Below the pieces are notes generated by a model. It made no database searches and had not been told where the DNA came from. It saw nothing but the letters and a program-made list of their open reading frames with translations. A stretch of 64,000 bases of DNA from Dichetophora obliterata (Eukaryota; Arthropoda; Insecta; Diptera; Sciomyzidae). The position numbers and the translations under genes were made by a program. Shown here one piece after another: positions 23,101 to 34,364 of the stretch; the stretch's first letter is position 1, and each line of letters opens with the position of its first letter. The stretch covers positions 58,486,830 to 58,550,829 of the forward strand of contig OY986437.1 of assembly GCA_963920525.1 (NCBI GenBank). Reading direction: 5' to 3'.

Positions 23101-23190
23101 TCTCAAAAAACGGCATAATTTATCGAAGAAAAATATCAGCTTTTTGCAAGACAATGCTCCAGCTCTATCGATCAAATCTTATATATCTCA
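20110..23190 (+). pseudogene. mariner transposase relic split by a hAT element
   Basis: The N-terminal half (about 20128-20330) carries the mariner helix-turn-helix region: AKEKLDNYF, SAPSCSTVKYWIAEFKRGQ, then KEKVREKATAISISMG. The coding sequence then stops at the 2.37-kb insertion 20339-22706 and resumes at 22715 with HLGMRKLTARYV, the family block just before the catalytic core. A frame change leads to EEIWIYHYTPESKES (about 22860-22910) and AGKVLAFVILEF. Another leads to LQDNAPALS at about 23146-23172, which has the second catalytic Asp. The first catalytic position appears as Glu rather than Asp. Sequence after about 23190 is not recognisable, so the C-terminus is lost. It resembles the irritans-type branch by motif wording. 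Confidence 0.85.
20339..22706. mobile_element. 2.37-kb hAT-type element inside mariner
   Basis: The ends are CAGGCCCGTAG at the left and CTACGGGCCTG at the right, perfect inverted 11-mers followed by CCAAG/CTTGT with one mismatch. An exact 8-bp duplication GTTGGTGG flanks the element (20331-20338 and 22707-22714). These features define a hAT-superfamily insertion. The interior shows no hAT transposase or BED finger, so it is non-autonomous or heavily decayed. Subterminal GGGAGGGTTTTG (left) and GGGGGGTCTTAACCCC-like sequence (right) recall the related element at 16498-17440. Confidence 0.9.
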
Positions 23191-23791
23191 AATCGATCTA
23201 TATCCTATATATATCAATGGAGGTGCGTATTTTTAATTACATAATGAAAACTTTGACATTGTGGAATGCTATAATATAGGAGGTAGAAGTAATAGTTGAC
23301 CGATTGAGGCCATTTAAAGGTACAAGGTTTTTAATTGTAAGAAAAGCGAGTATACCGATTTGATCTCAATAGCATGCAAAAAGCCAATTCTATGCCATCA
23401 TTATTTTTCAGTTTTATAGGAGGTAGGAGTGGCAGCTGACCCATTGCGCTCATTTTTTGTTGCTATCATAATTTTTATCTTCAAAATCTTTGTGCAAAAT
23501 TGCGTGTCTCTAGCTGTAATACTTTTTCCGAAATGAGTTTTATACTAATAAAGCAAACAAAAATTTAACTGTACAGCGGCTAAGCAAGGATCGCAATAGA
23601 CCGTACAGCGGCCGTTTTGAAATAATGTCGGTTAAACAAGGGTCGAACAGTGACCATACAACAGGCGCTTGCAGGACTTTTTGGCTGAATGAGGATCAAA
23701 CTATAAAACGTAACTTTTTTGTAAAATAACTTTATTTTTAATTTTTAATTTAGCCCCGACCAAAATATAAATGCTCAGTATATTTTCTATA
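23191..23791. other. Non-coding with a short direct repeat
   Basis: ATAGGAGGTAGAAGTAATAG with TTGACC (about 23276) recurs as ATAGGAGGTAGGAGTGGCAG with CTGACC (about 23417). GTACAGCGGC also occurs twice (about 23572 and 23604). No gene. Confidence 0.4.
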
Positions 23792-25190
23792 CATGGGGAA
23801 TTCCATACTAAATTTGCCACCAAAATTTTTTTTCAATAAAAGTTCTTTTTTATGGTTCATTATTCAAAAATATTTGACACGTATTTTTTTATTTAAAAAA
23901 AAGGACTTCACGAGAAAATAATTTTTTTATATTACGTTTTTAAAAAAAGCCCTTTTTAATCGCTTATACTGCAATAACTAAAGAAGATAGAAAAATTTGT
24001 TCCAAAGAAGAAATGTGCACCATCTTTTTAGCTTTCGATTGATGTTCACTAAAACTTAATCACATTATTTTTAGATTGCAAGAAATAGAGATTTCCAAAT
24101 TGAATTTTTTTTTTTAGTTTGGGCATAATTTTTGTTTTTTTTTTTTTGTTAAAAAAAAAGTCAAAACCTTTTTCTTAATACTGGTAGAATTTCAGAGTGT
24201 TTGAACTTGAATACTTACGGAGCAATGAATTTTTCAATCGCAACTTCCATGTGCGAGGCAGAGAACTTCAATTAGTCGCTTTTTTAGCATTAATATAATT
24301 TTATCGCCAAAAAACAAGCTTCGTATTCGTAAAAAACCATTCCAGGAACACAATCATTTCATTATGTTGAGCCGATCGAAGACTTCAAATTTAATAATAA
24401 AGTATTTTCTTCCTGCGACACTTTTGAAATATTTATTATTTGTAAGTTAGATTTTGTAAATATGTACATTAAATATGTACATCCAAATTTAATAAAAATA
24501 AAATATAATGTTAAATAAATAGTTTCATCGTTTTTTAATAAACCTTTCGCATTGAATTCTCGTCTCTACGTAATTTTAAATTTAACACCTTCTTGCGAAG
24601 TTTCAGAATCATATGAAATTTTCTTAATTTTAAATACAATTGCAGGGCTTATAGCAATAACGTGGTAAACAATTTAAATTGAAAAAATTATTGTTAAATT
24701 TGGGTCTCTTACGCAATTCAATAATAACACCGACTGATAAGATAACGTTAGTTAAAAAATTCATTACTCCGTAAGTATTCAAGTTCAAACACTCTGAAAT
24801 TCTACCAGTATTAAGAAAAAGGTTTTGACTTTTTTTTAACAAAAAAAAAAATTAGGCCCAAATTAAAAAAAAAATCAATTTGGAAATCTCTATTTTTCGC
24901 AATCTAAAAGTAATGTGATTAAGTTTTAGTGAACATCAGTCGAAAGCAAAAAAGATGGTGCACATTTCTTCTTTGGAATAAATTTTTCTATCTTCTTTAG
25001 TTATTGCAGTATAAGCGATTGAAAAAAGGTCCTTTTTTAAAAACGTAAAATAAAAAATTATTTTCTTGTGAAGTCCATTTTTTTTAAATAAAAAAATACG
25101 TGTCAAATATTTTTGAATAATGAACCATAAAAAATAACTTTTATTGAAAAAAAAAATGTTGGTGGCAAATTTTGTATGGAATGCCCCATG
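23792..25190. mobile_element. 1.4-kb hairpin element with 440-bp arms
   Basis: The left arm (23792-24232) and right arm (24755-25190) are near-complementary over about 440 bp. They start at CATGGGGAATTCCATAC and end at GTATGGAATGCCCCATG. Shared internal blocks include TTATGGTTCATTATTCAAAA and AAACACTCTGAAATTCTACC with their complements. The loop is about 520 bp and has no open frame or homology. No target duplication is clear, because the terminal CATG is itself palindromic. The family is unknown; structurally it is a foldback element. Confidence 0.85.
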
Positions 25191-25871
25191 ATTCAGGGCA
25201 TTAAAGAGATAGGTAAAGCGAATGGTGATTGTCGACTAATAAAAAACATGAGAGTTAATGATTTTTCTGAATTTTACAACGATTATTAACCATCAGCGTC
25301 AGTAAAGTACAGTAAAGAATTTTTGACGTAGAATTACGTCTTACAGCGCGGTTTGTATGGGGGTCATTTTCAAGAAATTTTTCAATGTGATATTTGACAC
25401 TTTGGGGTATACCTACAGCCTTTAATATTCATTGTACAAAGAAAAAAAAATGCCAAAATATCAGTTTTAGTGGAAATAAAACGAATATCTAATAAAATAG
25501 CAAAATCTAAGAAGATGAAAAATTCATATATTCGTATGAGTAATGCACAAGCTGCTTAGCTGCAGTAGCTGCTTATGCTGTTTTTAAGATTGTTGTTGTT
25601 GTTGTTGTTGTGTTTGCTTGTTTGGTTCGTAATCACGTCGTTCGTTGTTGTGCTGCTTTTGTTGTTGTTGTTGTTTTTTTTTATTAATATGTATGTAAAA
25701 CGTACATATATAAATACTCATCAGTAGCTTTCATTTTTTTTTGTTACCCAGATAGCTAATCGGCTCGGTTGAAAACGGTGTGCACTTTTAAAAACACTGA
25801 AGCGGACCGTTTCGTTGTCAGCAAACTATGCAATGTGTGTTTCATATAAGCGTACCATTTATTAAGTTGTA
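25191..25871. other. Non-coding with TTG runs
   Basis: Two (TTG)n tracts lie at about 25587-25612 and 25656-25676. No gene is seen. Confidence 0.4.
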
Positions 25872-27110
25872 TATTAATGTTGATTTTCTATGATTTAATA
25901 CAAATTCTAAGTGTTTAATAGTTTAAATCATTCTTGATTTTAGATACAAATGCTAGTTGTTTGATACTTTAAAATCGTTGAAATTGCAAATAAAATTGAG
26001 CTTTAGGTCAGGTTAGAACAATTAATTGCTCCAACGAATTTTTTCTAAAGAAACAACAACAACAACATTTTCAATATGAAAAGGAAAACATCACTAGCTG
26101 ATTAATTAGTTATCTGTTTGATTAAATAGTTAGAGCAGTTAATTGTTCTTACCTGACCTAAAGCTCAATAAACGATTTTAAACGATCAAACAACTAGAAT
26201 TTGTATTTAAAATCAAGGAAAATCAACATAATAAATAACAAGCTCAATTGTAACCTTTTCTTAAAATAGTTTTTATTAAGTTGCAACAATAAACTAAAGA
26301 ATAAACGGCATCTCAACTGATTCATTGCATATTTCAGAGTTTTTTGGCGAACGGGTGAAAAAGAGAGGGAAAAATACAAGAACAAACGACGCATCAAGCG
26401 AATATGGCATAAATTTAAATTCAAATCTTGATAAATATAAAAAAGGACTTTACAATTACATAGAGAACGGTTTAAATGTACAAAAACATGTCGTTTTCAT
26501 ACCAGAAAATCAGACGCTGACGTTTTAAGTACCGTTTAGTTGGAACAGTGACATTCATGGCTTGTTGGGTTGTAGACAATAGAGAATACAGATGCATTTA
26601 GCTAGAGAGCCAGTATGTGGCTACAAAAAAATGTTTTACTACAAGCCAAGGTTGCCAGTTACAATTTGAAACAATTCCTACAAAAAGTTACTTTTGCACA
26701 TTAACATAAATTAAATACAACAAAAATTACCATGATAAAGATAAACAAAAAAGTTTCCACCGCAATAAAAACTATCAAAAAAAAAATCCCAGGATCATTA
26801 AAAATTACTACAAAAATTCCACGCATTTTAAAAATGCCACCAAAAATTACATATGCATTTAAAATTACCACAAAAATATCATTCGCATTACAAAATACCA
26901 CAATAAATCCCATATTGCACAAACAATTTTTTGGAAAAATTCGATAGAGCAATTAATTATTCTAACCTGACCTTAAGCTCACAATATACGATTTTAAACT
27001 ATTAAACAACTAGAATTTGTATTTAAAATCAAGTATGATTTAAGCTATCAAACATTTAGAATTTGTATTTAAATCATAGAAAATCAACATAATTAATAAC
27101 AATGTCATAT
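25872..27110. repeat. Foldback repeat cluster, GTTGATTTTCTATGATTTAA family
   Basis: The left arm (25872-26034) starts GTTGATTTTCTATGATTTAA, passes through CTAGTTGTTTGATA and ends GGTCAGGTTAGAACAATTAA. It is the complement of a full right arm at 26943-27110. A shorter right-type arm also occurs at 26130-26236. The loop after the left arm holds an AAC run (about 26052-26066). A third locus of the family is at 34365-34563. No protein is encoded; this is a dispersed non-autonomous foldback family. Confidence 0.75.
26705..26900. repeat. A-rich degenerate tandem repeat
   Basis: Units of roughly 27-30 bp built on ATTACCACAAAAAT (for example near 26725, 26862 and 26894) repeat with much variation. 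The periodicity keeps frames open on both strands, which accounts for apparent open frames of 70-80 codons that are not genes. Confidence 0.55.
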
Positions 27111-27215
27111 AGATAACTTTCAACTGTTATTTAAAAAAAATTTAGAAATACCACAAAGAAATTTTGTTTACTAAAACAAAAAAATTTTTAAGAAGAATAT
27201 TACCAAACTAATGTA

Positions 27216-27433
27216 AAAATTTGTCTTGTTTTATAAAAAGCTTTCGTTTGATATTTTTAGTGATAAATTTTTTATGTTGGTTAAAATTAAATGTTATTTA
27301 AAGTTATGTTTAATAAATGGATATAAATATCGGAAAAATTTGAATTATATATTTTTCCTGTAGTAAAGAGCACAAACATATATAATATATATATCAAACG
27401 AAAACTTTTTATAAAACAAAACAAATTTTAACA
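27216..27433. repeat. Small inverted-repeat element
   Basis: GTCTTGTTTTATAAAAAGC followed by TTTCGTTTGATAT (27222-27254) is mirrored by ATATCAAACGAAAAC followed by TTTTTATAAAACAAAAC (27391-27424). The arms are about 40 bp around a 140-bp loop. MITE-like, with no coding capacity. Confidence 0.65.
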
Positions 27434-28296
27434 TGAGTTTAATTGTGAGCTTTTTAGATCAAGTAAGTTTGAAGGAGGCAACAACAACAACAAATTCGTT
27501 TTTAAATAGTTTTTATTTAGAAAATGAAATGTTTTAAAAAAGTTTTGAAAAATATAAATAAAAAAACCAGAACTTTTCTCTATTACTGTAGAAAAAGGAA
27601 TTCTACGTCTGTACTTACGATACTATCGAAACTGTGTTTTTTTTTATTTGTGCGTGCAATGTTGTTGGTCATGCGTTTATTATAGAGATCGTGTGCTGTT
27701 TGTGTCATTTTTATGCATTTATTCTGATCGACCTTGTGATCCAGCCCATTGGCCCTGTTTCGACCAATATCATTTAGGGTCTTCACAAGCTCACGTATTG
27801 TCGTATTGCGTTTTCATAAAAAAAAATACAACAACTGTGAACACACCCTAAGGTTATATTTTGTTGTTTGTCGTATTTATACAGCTGACTGAAGAAACAG
27901 ACAGTTGACCGAAGAAAATTAATTTCTTAAAACTAGTTATTATTAAATTTTGCCTCACAAAATAAGAGCAAAAGCTCTTATAGTAGTGAGCTCATCACAA
28001 GACAGTAAATCTGACAAGTTCGTTACAAGAACAGCACTAGTGAAGAGCATACGACAGGCAGTAAACATACCAAACGAAATCGTATTGTCGTAAATTAGTT
28101 TTATGAGAAAGGCAACAACAAAAATTTTACAACTTTTCTGAAAAAATACCACAATTCAACAATACGACAGTTTGTGAAACCCCTAATTATTTTATTATTT
28201 CCCTGTTTTACCTTTATTTAACCATTTTGTTCTTCATTTACATCTGTTCAGACACTATTCGAATGCTGTTCTTCCGATTATATATACACATATTTA
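27434..28296. other. Non-coding
   Basis: No homology. An AACAACAACAACAA run lies near 27480. The right edge is the TA target of the pogo-like element starting at 28297. Confidence 0.35.
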
Positions 28297-28984
28297 AGGT
28301 AATGTGGGGTGAGTTGATACATGTTACGGTTTTTTTGCTGATAGGTGTGTTTGAATGAATTATTCCCAATTTGTTTTTGGTAGGTACTATTTATAAAGCT
28401 AGACATTAGGCTCAACTTTTGGCGTCATTATATTGATAGATATCATATAAAAAATTTTATTTTTGAATTTGAAACATTATGAAAAAAATGGGGTGATTTG
28501 AGAAAAGTGGAGTGATTTGAGAGAAAACAGAACCGAATAAGAGCCTGAACAGAATCAAAAATCGTTGCGGCCGACGATTTGTTGTTGTTGGAAAATACAT
28601 GCAAAATGTAGAAAAAACCGCAGCCCGTTTTCCGCAACGATCAATCGCAGACTTAGAATCTATTCTATTTCAATCGTCGGTCGCAACGATTTTTGATTCT
28701 GTTCAGACTCTAAAATTGCAGTTTTAATGACGTGAAATCTTTATTTTATGATCAGAAATGACAAATAAAAGTTAAATTCATTCGATTGGGAGTCACACAT
28801 AGCACAAAATCCAAAAACTTTTGGTCAAATTGGCACATTTAAGATGTACTTCACGTTTGCACTCTATGTAATTGATCGAATTGAATTGTGTGCATTTTTT
28901 TGGCATTAAGTCAAAACAAAGAATGCAAAAATTTTTGTCCGTTTGTGGTAATGAAGATGGCGACTGTTTCCGCTGACTTTTTTC

Positions 28985-30595
28985 CGACGGCGTTGATGTT
29001 TTGGCTTATGGTTTGGCTGCTAAAGATCGTTGACGCTTTTTTGCCGCATTTGCTAATCTCTTTTTAGAGAATTCCGCAAGCTTTTTTCTTTTTTCAGCCA
29101 AAGTCAGAATGGCACTTTGCATGGGCTTTCTGTCTCGATTTAATTTTTTCCGTGGAGAGCCCGGCTGCAGGGGACCAATTGAATTAATACAATTGTTTAA
29201 TGAGAAGCCTGAAGTTGATGCTGCTCCAGAAAATTATGTTGCTCCTTCTTCTTCTTTGGCGGCAGGCGGGTTATCAAAAAACAAAATTTGCTGTTTTTTG
29301 TCTTCATTGAATGGATTATCGGCACTAGTTGAAATATTCTCACCCGAAATCGAAGCTAATTGGAATTCTTCTTCCGGAAAAATATTTGGGCTTACGTTTA
29401 TATTTTTCGCCGTTAGCGGCAAGTCCAGGCAATTGTTAACGATTTCAGGCACGTGCTTATTTCAATTACTTTTCCAGCATGTTTCATATACCATGTATCA
29501 CATTGGGTCTTATAGAAGGACTTCAATGGACCAAACACCGCAACATCTAATGGCTACATTTAGTGACTGTAATGCGGAGGGAGAAACAGTATCACAATTC
29601 CATTATTGACAGCCAAGTCAATAGCCTCAACCGACAAGTGGGACGTGTGATTGTCGAGTATCAGTGAGGTGGCATTGTTTTTTTTGGATGCACTGTATGC
29701 GATGAAATGGGGCATGAATGCAATAAAATCATCTTGAGTCATCCAGCCGCTTCCATTTGCATAGCCAACGGCATTCGGAGTAGCGTGACTCATTAAATCC
29801 GAACGCATATTTTTCCTGGGGAAAAGATAGAACGGCGGAATATATTGGAAAGCAGCGTTTATTGCAATTGGCATGGTGACGTTGGTGCCTCTTTCTTGAG
29901 ACGCAAATTTTTCCACTGACCTCGATCCAACAGGAGCCACAGTTTTTTTCGGTTCTGGTGGAACAGTAGAAAAACCGATCTCATTAATGTTCCTTCTATA
30001 TTCTATTCGGAACATATAAATGCGGTGGAAGAGCTGTTTTCAGTTTAGCAAAGAAATCATCAACGGCATTCTTATTGAATGATTTCAGTCGGTTTGCGCT
30101 TATTTGCTGGGGTATTCTCAATGTAAGACTGTGACGCTTGGCAAATGAGTCGAACCAATAAAAACTAGCAACTTTCGTATTGATCCATGATTGTGGTATT
30201 GGTGCGCTAATTTTTTCAGCGAATTCGAAAACCGAACGTCTGGCTTTCACGCATCAAAACATATTTCTTCAGCGCATCTTCTGTTTGCCAGAGAAAACCT
30301 GGAAAAAACTCCTTTAACAGAACCGGATTCACAAAAAAAGCGATATTAAAGCCTACCCTTTCTACCACCAACCGAAACTGAATTCAAAAATTCAGTCAGT
30401 TGACCATCAGTCATTTTGGAGAAGTCTTGAAAATGTTCGTTAATCCTTTGTAGACGACGATATAATGTTTTGACGTTGATTTTTCGTACAGTAGAAACAT
30501 TTTGCACCGATTGACCATCCCTTTTTTCACTAAGTTAATGGCTGCAACCAAATTTGGCACATTAATGGGCGTAACAACGGGTTTTTTTGCATAAT
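28985..30595 (-). pseudogene. pogo/Tigger-like transposase, broken
   Basis: DDE transposase of the pogo group with a CENP-B/HTH-type N-terminal DNA-binding part. From the 5' end, VPNLVAAINLVKKG (about 30545) begins the HTH region and is followed by several frame changes. An open segment at 30250-29996 includes WINTKVASFYWFDSFAKRH. A segment at 30015-29560 holds the core with RGTNVTMPIAINA, PPFYLFPRKN, SGWMTQDDFIAFM, the second catalytic Asp in LILDNHTSH, and LFLPPHYSH. Two in-frame stops interrupt the block just before PLDVAVFGPLK, which keeps the last Asp. A basic C-terminal tail (AEKRKKLAEFSKKR) ends near 28985. The first catalytic Asp is Asn (NINEIGFS). The gene is inactive. Confidence 0.85.
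29234..29452 (-). other. Shifted-frame segment of the pogo-like C-terminus
   Basis: This acidic segment (PEEEFQLASISGENIS) sits between the DDE core and the basic tail but in a different frame from both neighbours. It marks another frameshift in the transposase relic. The long open frame on the opposite strand at 29109-29609 is its antisense shadow. Confidence 0.6.
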
Positions 30596-30604
30596 TGTTA
30601 TGAT

Positions 30605-31640
30605 TATTTTATTATTATTATTTATTTCACTGTCTTTGGATAACAATATCCTTACAGACTGCTTGATATTAAAACTTACAAGCTAATATAGTAATTAATA
30701 TTTAACAAAAGAAAAAATTCTTTATATTTTATAAACTCAAAACTAGATACGAAAACATTTAAGTAATTTCTTAAATGATATTTTCAAAAAAGAAAAATCT
30801 AATGCTATGTTCACACTGAGAGCTAAATGCGCATTTACGAAATTCACATATACGAATGGCCTTTTACTCGTTGTAGGAGTAACTGGGACAAATATATATA
30901 GAAAATACTCTAAATGCGCATTTAGCTCTCAGTATAAACATAGCATAATTTATTTTCAATAGATATTTCATTATACAAAGACAAAGCACGAGTAATTGGC
31001 TCATTAAGTGCATAAAGAGTTCTATGGATTTCTGAATGAAAAAACGAGTAATGGCGTTATGTCCTTGCAGGAATATTAAAAGAATCAAATTGTAATAACT
31101 GGGCACAGTCAATGGGACCTGATTAAAGATCATGGATAAATCTTAATGATTGAATCTTTCTTCTAGTTTCACGTCTTTTCAAACCCAATAACATAATTCG
31201 TGCATCATAAGAAGGAAAGGCTCAACAAAATTTAATGAACGAAGAACAAACCGAGTAAAAGATTTTTGGATTTTTTCCAAAAAGTGCCCAAAAGCGGTGA
31301 ATTAAATAGAACGGACTCCAAATAAAGGAAGCATATTCTAACCTTGACCTCACAAAAGAATTGCATAGATTAGAGTATAGAGTAAAAGGATCAGAAAACT
31401 CTGAACTATTCCTACGCACAAAAGCAAGTAATGCATATGATTTTGGTACCATATAATTTATATGCTCAACAAAAATTAACTTGGAGTAAAACACCACACC
31501 TAAATCTTTAATGGAATTAACATTCAGTAAGGGAGTACCAGAGAGATAATATGAAGAAATGGACGTATTAATGGATTTTGAGTACGTCATAGAAAGACAT
31601 TTCAGACATGATAACTTCTTTCAAGTTCTAAAAATTAAGA
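30605..31640 (-). pseudogene. LINE reverse-transcriptase fragment
   Basis: An open stretch (31590-31222, minus) matches the region after the polymerase core in Jockey-superfamily LINEs. Its blocks are SIKDLGVVF, then ALLAFVRRNSSEFSDP, then CNSFVRSRLEYASFIW. The same blocks occur in the LINE at 52335-55260 (DLGILFD, MGFLRRNSKEFKDP and SLVRSILEYGCVIW), so both belong to related families. The 3' UTR runs to an (AAT)n tail at about 30610-30632, preceded by CTGTAAGGATATTG. It is 5'-truncated within ORF2 and inserted in the pogo-like element, just beyond the start of its transposase. Confidence 0.8.
30803..30945. mobile_element. 143-bp MITE with TAA duplication
   Basis: Arms TGCTATGTTCACACTGAGAG and the complement of CTCTCAGTATAAACATAGCA pair over about 35 bp, including the inner GCTAAATGCGCATTTA. 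TAA flanks both sides (30800-30802 and 30946-30948). No coding. It lies in the 3' UTR of the LINE fragment, which itself lies in the pogo-like element: three layers of insertion. Confidence 0.85.
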
Positions 31641-32005
31641 GAAAATACTTTGTATTGGTCAAAATAATGATGAGACGCACAAAAATCCTCAAAATAACAC
31701 CACAATGACTTCTATGTCGATTCTCAAATCACCGACTTTTTTTCTCATATCACCCCGTGATGCGATTTTTGTTGAAGTGTACGCGTCTTAAAAACAAATG
31801 AAGATTCATGCAAAATCTTTCCGCAAATCAAAAGCGGAAAGAATAACGAACATTTCACTTAAATTTACCTGTTTTTGAGATGTGGAAAAAATGTCAATTT
31901 TGGAACACCAGAAACTCTCTAAAAAACTTTGAAAAATCTAAATAGAACTAAATAATGCGTGCACACAGGTCTAGTTTTTATAGAGATGGGAGTATGCAAT
32001 AACTA

Positions 32006-32955
32006 CCCAGCAAACCAAAGTTTCCGAATTTTGATAATCGTTACGAATTCGTTACTAAAATTCCTTCCGAATTCGTTACGAATTCGTGTCAACCCCTCTA
32101 TAAAAATTCGTTACGAATTTTTCGAAATCATTCCGAGTTCGGCATCCGAATTCGTTCCAAATTCGTAACGAAAATCGTATGGAGGGGTTGACATGAATTC
32201 GTAACGAATTGTCGTAACGAATTCGGAAGGAATTTTAGTAACGAATTCGTAACAAATTCGTAAATAATTGGAGTATCGTATTCGTAACGAATTTGTAACA
32301 AATTCGTTAAGAATTGACGTACTGAATTCGTAACAAATTCGTAAAGAATTGAATTATCGTTTTCGTAACGAATTCGTAACAAACTCATAACAATTTTTTA
32401 AAGAAATGTAGCATCGAATTCGTAACTAAATGAAGCATCAAATTCGCAACGATCTCTTATGATTTTTGTACCGTATGTAATACAAAATTACATAACAATT
32501 TCGAATCAAAGTTTCGAAAGTTAATCATTCCGCTTAAAATGCCCCAGACTATATGTTTTGTACAAATGACATGCCACAAATTGCAGATCCTTTGGAACTT
32601 CTATTATGGAACATATATAAATATGAATTTTGTATTTGCATCTGTAAAAATTAAAATTAGAACAATCTCTAGTATCATCGGTTTTAAAGAAAATGTTGTT
32701 TAAAACTAAATTATTTAGCATATGGCAAAATATTGAAAATGCCGCTGGGCTCATGGCCTACCAATTTTTTTCAACTCTTAATATTTAAAACACCTCACAA
32801 TTTAAATTTGAAAATTTGGTTTCGAAACTCTTACGAATTATTCGAAAATGTTTCGAAATTACTGTTGCGAAATAGTTACGAATTCGTTAAGACTGCTCGA
32901 AATAGTTACGAACTAATCGGAATTCAGACAAGTTCGGAAAATTTGGTTTGCTGGG
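32006..32955. mobile_element. 950-bp MITE with CCCAGCAAACC ends and TTCGTAACGAA array
   Basis: The ends CCCAGCAAACCAAAGTTTCC and the complement of GGAAAATTTGGTTTGCTGGG match over 20 bases with one mismatch. TA flanks both sides (32004-32005 and 32956-32957). The inside is dominated by degenerate copies of the palindromic word TTCGTAACGAATTCG, arranged first as an inverted repeat around AACCCCTCTATA (32093) and GGAGGGGTTGAC (32180), then as a tandem series to about 32460. No transposase. Confidence 0.8.
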
Positions 32956-33060
32956 TAATCATATCAAGAATTTGGCGATTCCATAACTTTTATTTCGACA
33001 ATAATATTCGCACTTCTCAAATCACCCCGTGGTTCACTCAAATCACCTCACTTTACCTTA

Positions 33061-33239
33061 TATATTTGGGTTAAGCTCACAAAATGTAATTTTTGTCTAA
33101 CTTTGTCTAACACAAAATCAAATAAAACTATAGAAGACACTTATAATCAAAAGATCGAACAAAACAAATTCTAATGATTAGTGGTCTTTTTAATCTTGAA
33201 AATTTTAATTGGCAAAACTTGAGTGTAATATTATTACTG
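33061..33239. other. Short non-coding spacer
   Basis: Lies between the pogo-like element and the next MITE. Nothing recognisable. Confidence 0.35.
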
Positions 33240-34204
33240 CACTCAAAAAAAATCTGATTCCCTTAAATTAGGAAACTACTTCTTTTCTGTTTAAATTAAG
33301 AAACTGTTTCAATTCATAGGCATGGGTTTTTCTATATTCTATAGAGGTTTCTCCTTAATGTTGAGAAATTTTACATGATTTAACAACCTCACGTCTTCGT
33401 TTCGCTGCAACGTTATCAAAACACCTTCTTAGTTTTAAAGACAAGTTTTTACTTAAATATAAGAGATAAAGGTATGATACAAATTTTATTTCCAAAATTT
33501 GTATAAATCTCCAAAATTTCCAAATGATTATAAAAATCCAACTAAAAATTTGTATTTGTACACAAGTGATTTATTTTAAGGATGCTTTTCTTATATTTCT
33601 AGAAAAAATACTTTAACATTTCTTACAAAGCGAACGATTCTTAATAAAGTAAATTAAGCGACGATTGTTTAACAACTGCGATGGTCGAATGGATAAGCTG
33701 ATGCACTTACACTCACGCTGTAGAGGTTCATGTCTCCGGATAGTTGTAAGTATTCAATTTAATTAAATGGTAATAATAATGTTTGCAGTTTTTCGTTAGT
33801 ATAAAAATCAGAATTCTCACAGGATGCTGTTTAAAATCTTAAAAAGGGGTTTTCTTCAAAAATTCCAAAAATTTTTCAGGGATTCATTGAAAAGTTCCTT
33901 ATATTCAGAGAAAATGTTTCTCTTAGCCATAGCTGATGATAAACAAACGATAGAAAAACTTACTCAAAAGTAATAAGATTTCAAGACAATTGCGCTAAGT
34001 TTCTTCAATTTAGCGAAATAGTTCGTAAATGGTTGGATAGTTTCTAAACTATTTCATACTTCTGGTGTCAATTTAACGAAAAATTTATTAAATATTTCAT
34101 TTTTAGAAAATCGGCCATGGCGCTAAATGAAGCCCAACTTTTAACGATTGGGTGCTATTTTTCTATTTAATTTTTTTAGATTTTCTGGAAATTTTTTTAG
34201 AGTG
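33240..34204. mobile_element. 1-kb element with CACTC-A-run ends, copy 1
   Basis: The ends are CACTCAAAAAAAATC and the complement of AATTTTTTTAGAGTG. TG dinucleotides lie directly outside both ends, so only a 2-bp duplication can be proposed. The body is homologous throughout to 37527-38580. It contains a tRNA-like stretch at about 33679-33740, with a perfect A box TGGTCGAATGG and a GGTTCATGTCTCC B-box-like block. No protein is encoded. Confidence 0.75.
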
Positions 34205-34364
34205 TGTCGTCGTAAAGAGGAAATACTTTCTTTCGTTATAGTCACCATCTTCTACATATTTTCGAGTACAGAAACATGTTCAAGTAAAAAATTCTAATAC
34301 CTTAAAAAAAAATTAGTTTAAGAATAAATTTATATATTAAAGTTTTTTATAAACTATTTATTAC
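34205..34364. other. Short non-coding spacer
   Basis: Nothing recognisable. Confidence 0.3.

Larger units (their letters stand above)
28297..33058 (-). mobile_element. pogo-like element with three inserted repeats
   Basis: The left end AGGTAATGTGGGGTGAGTTG and the right end (read inward) AGGTAAAGTGAGGTGATTTG form terminal inverted repeats. Each is flanked by TA (28295-28296 and 33059-33060), as for pogo/Tc1-type elements. Subterminal GGGGTGATTTGAGAAAAGTG repeats occur near 28490 and again as complements near 31720-31755 and 33020. The element carries its own broken transposase (28985-30595, minus). It has been enlarged by a LINE fragment (30605-31640), a 143-bp MITE inside that, and a 950-bp MITE (32006-32955). 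Span 4762 bp. Confidence 0.85.

Noticed and set aside
26701..26952. Overlapping 71- and 83-codon frames on both strands
   Set aside because: They follow from an A-rich tandem repeat with a period near a multiple of three; no homology.
29109..29609. 166-codon plus-strand open frame
   Set aside because: It is the antisense of the pogo-like transposase C-terminus, whose family motifs are on the minus strand.
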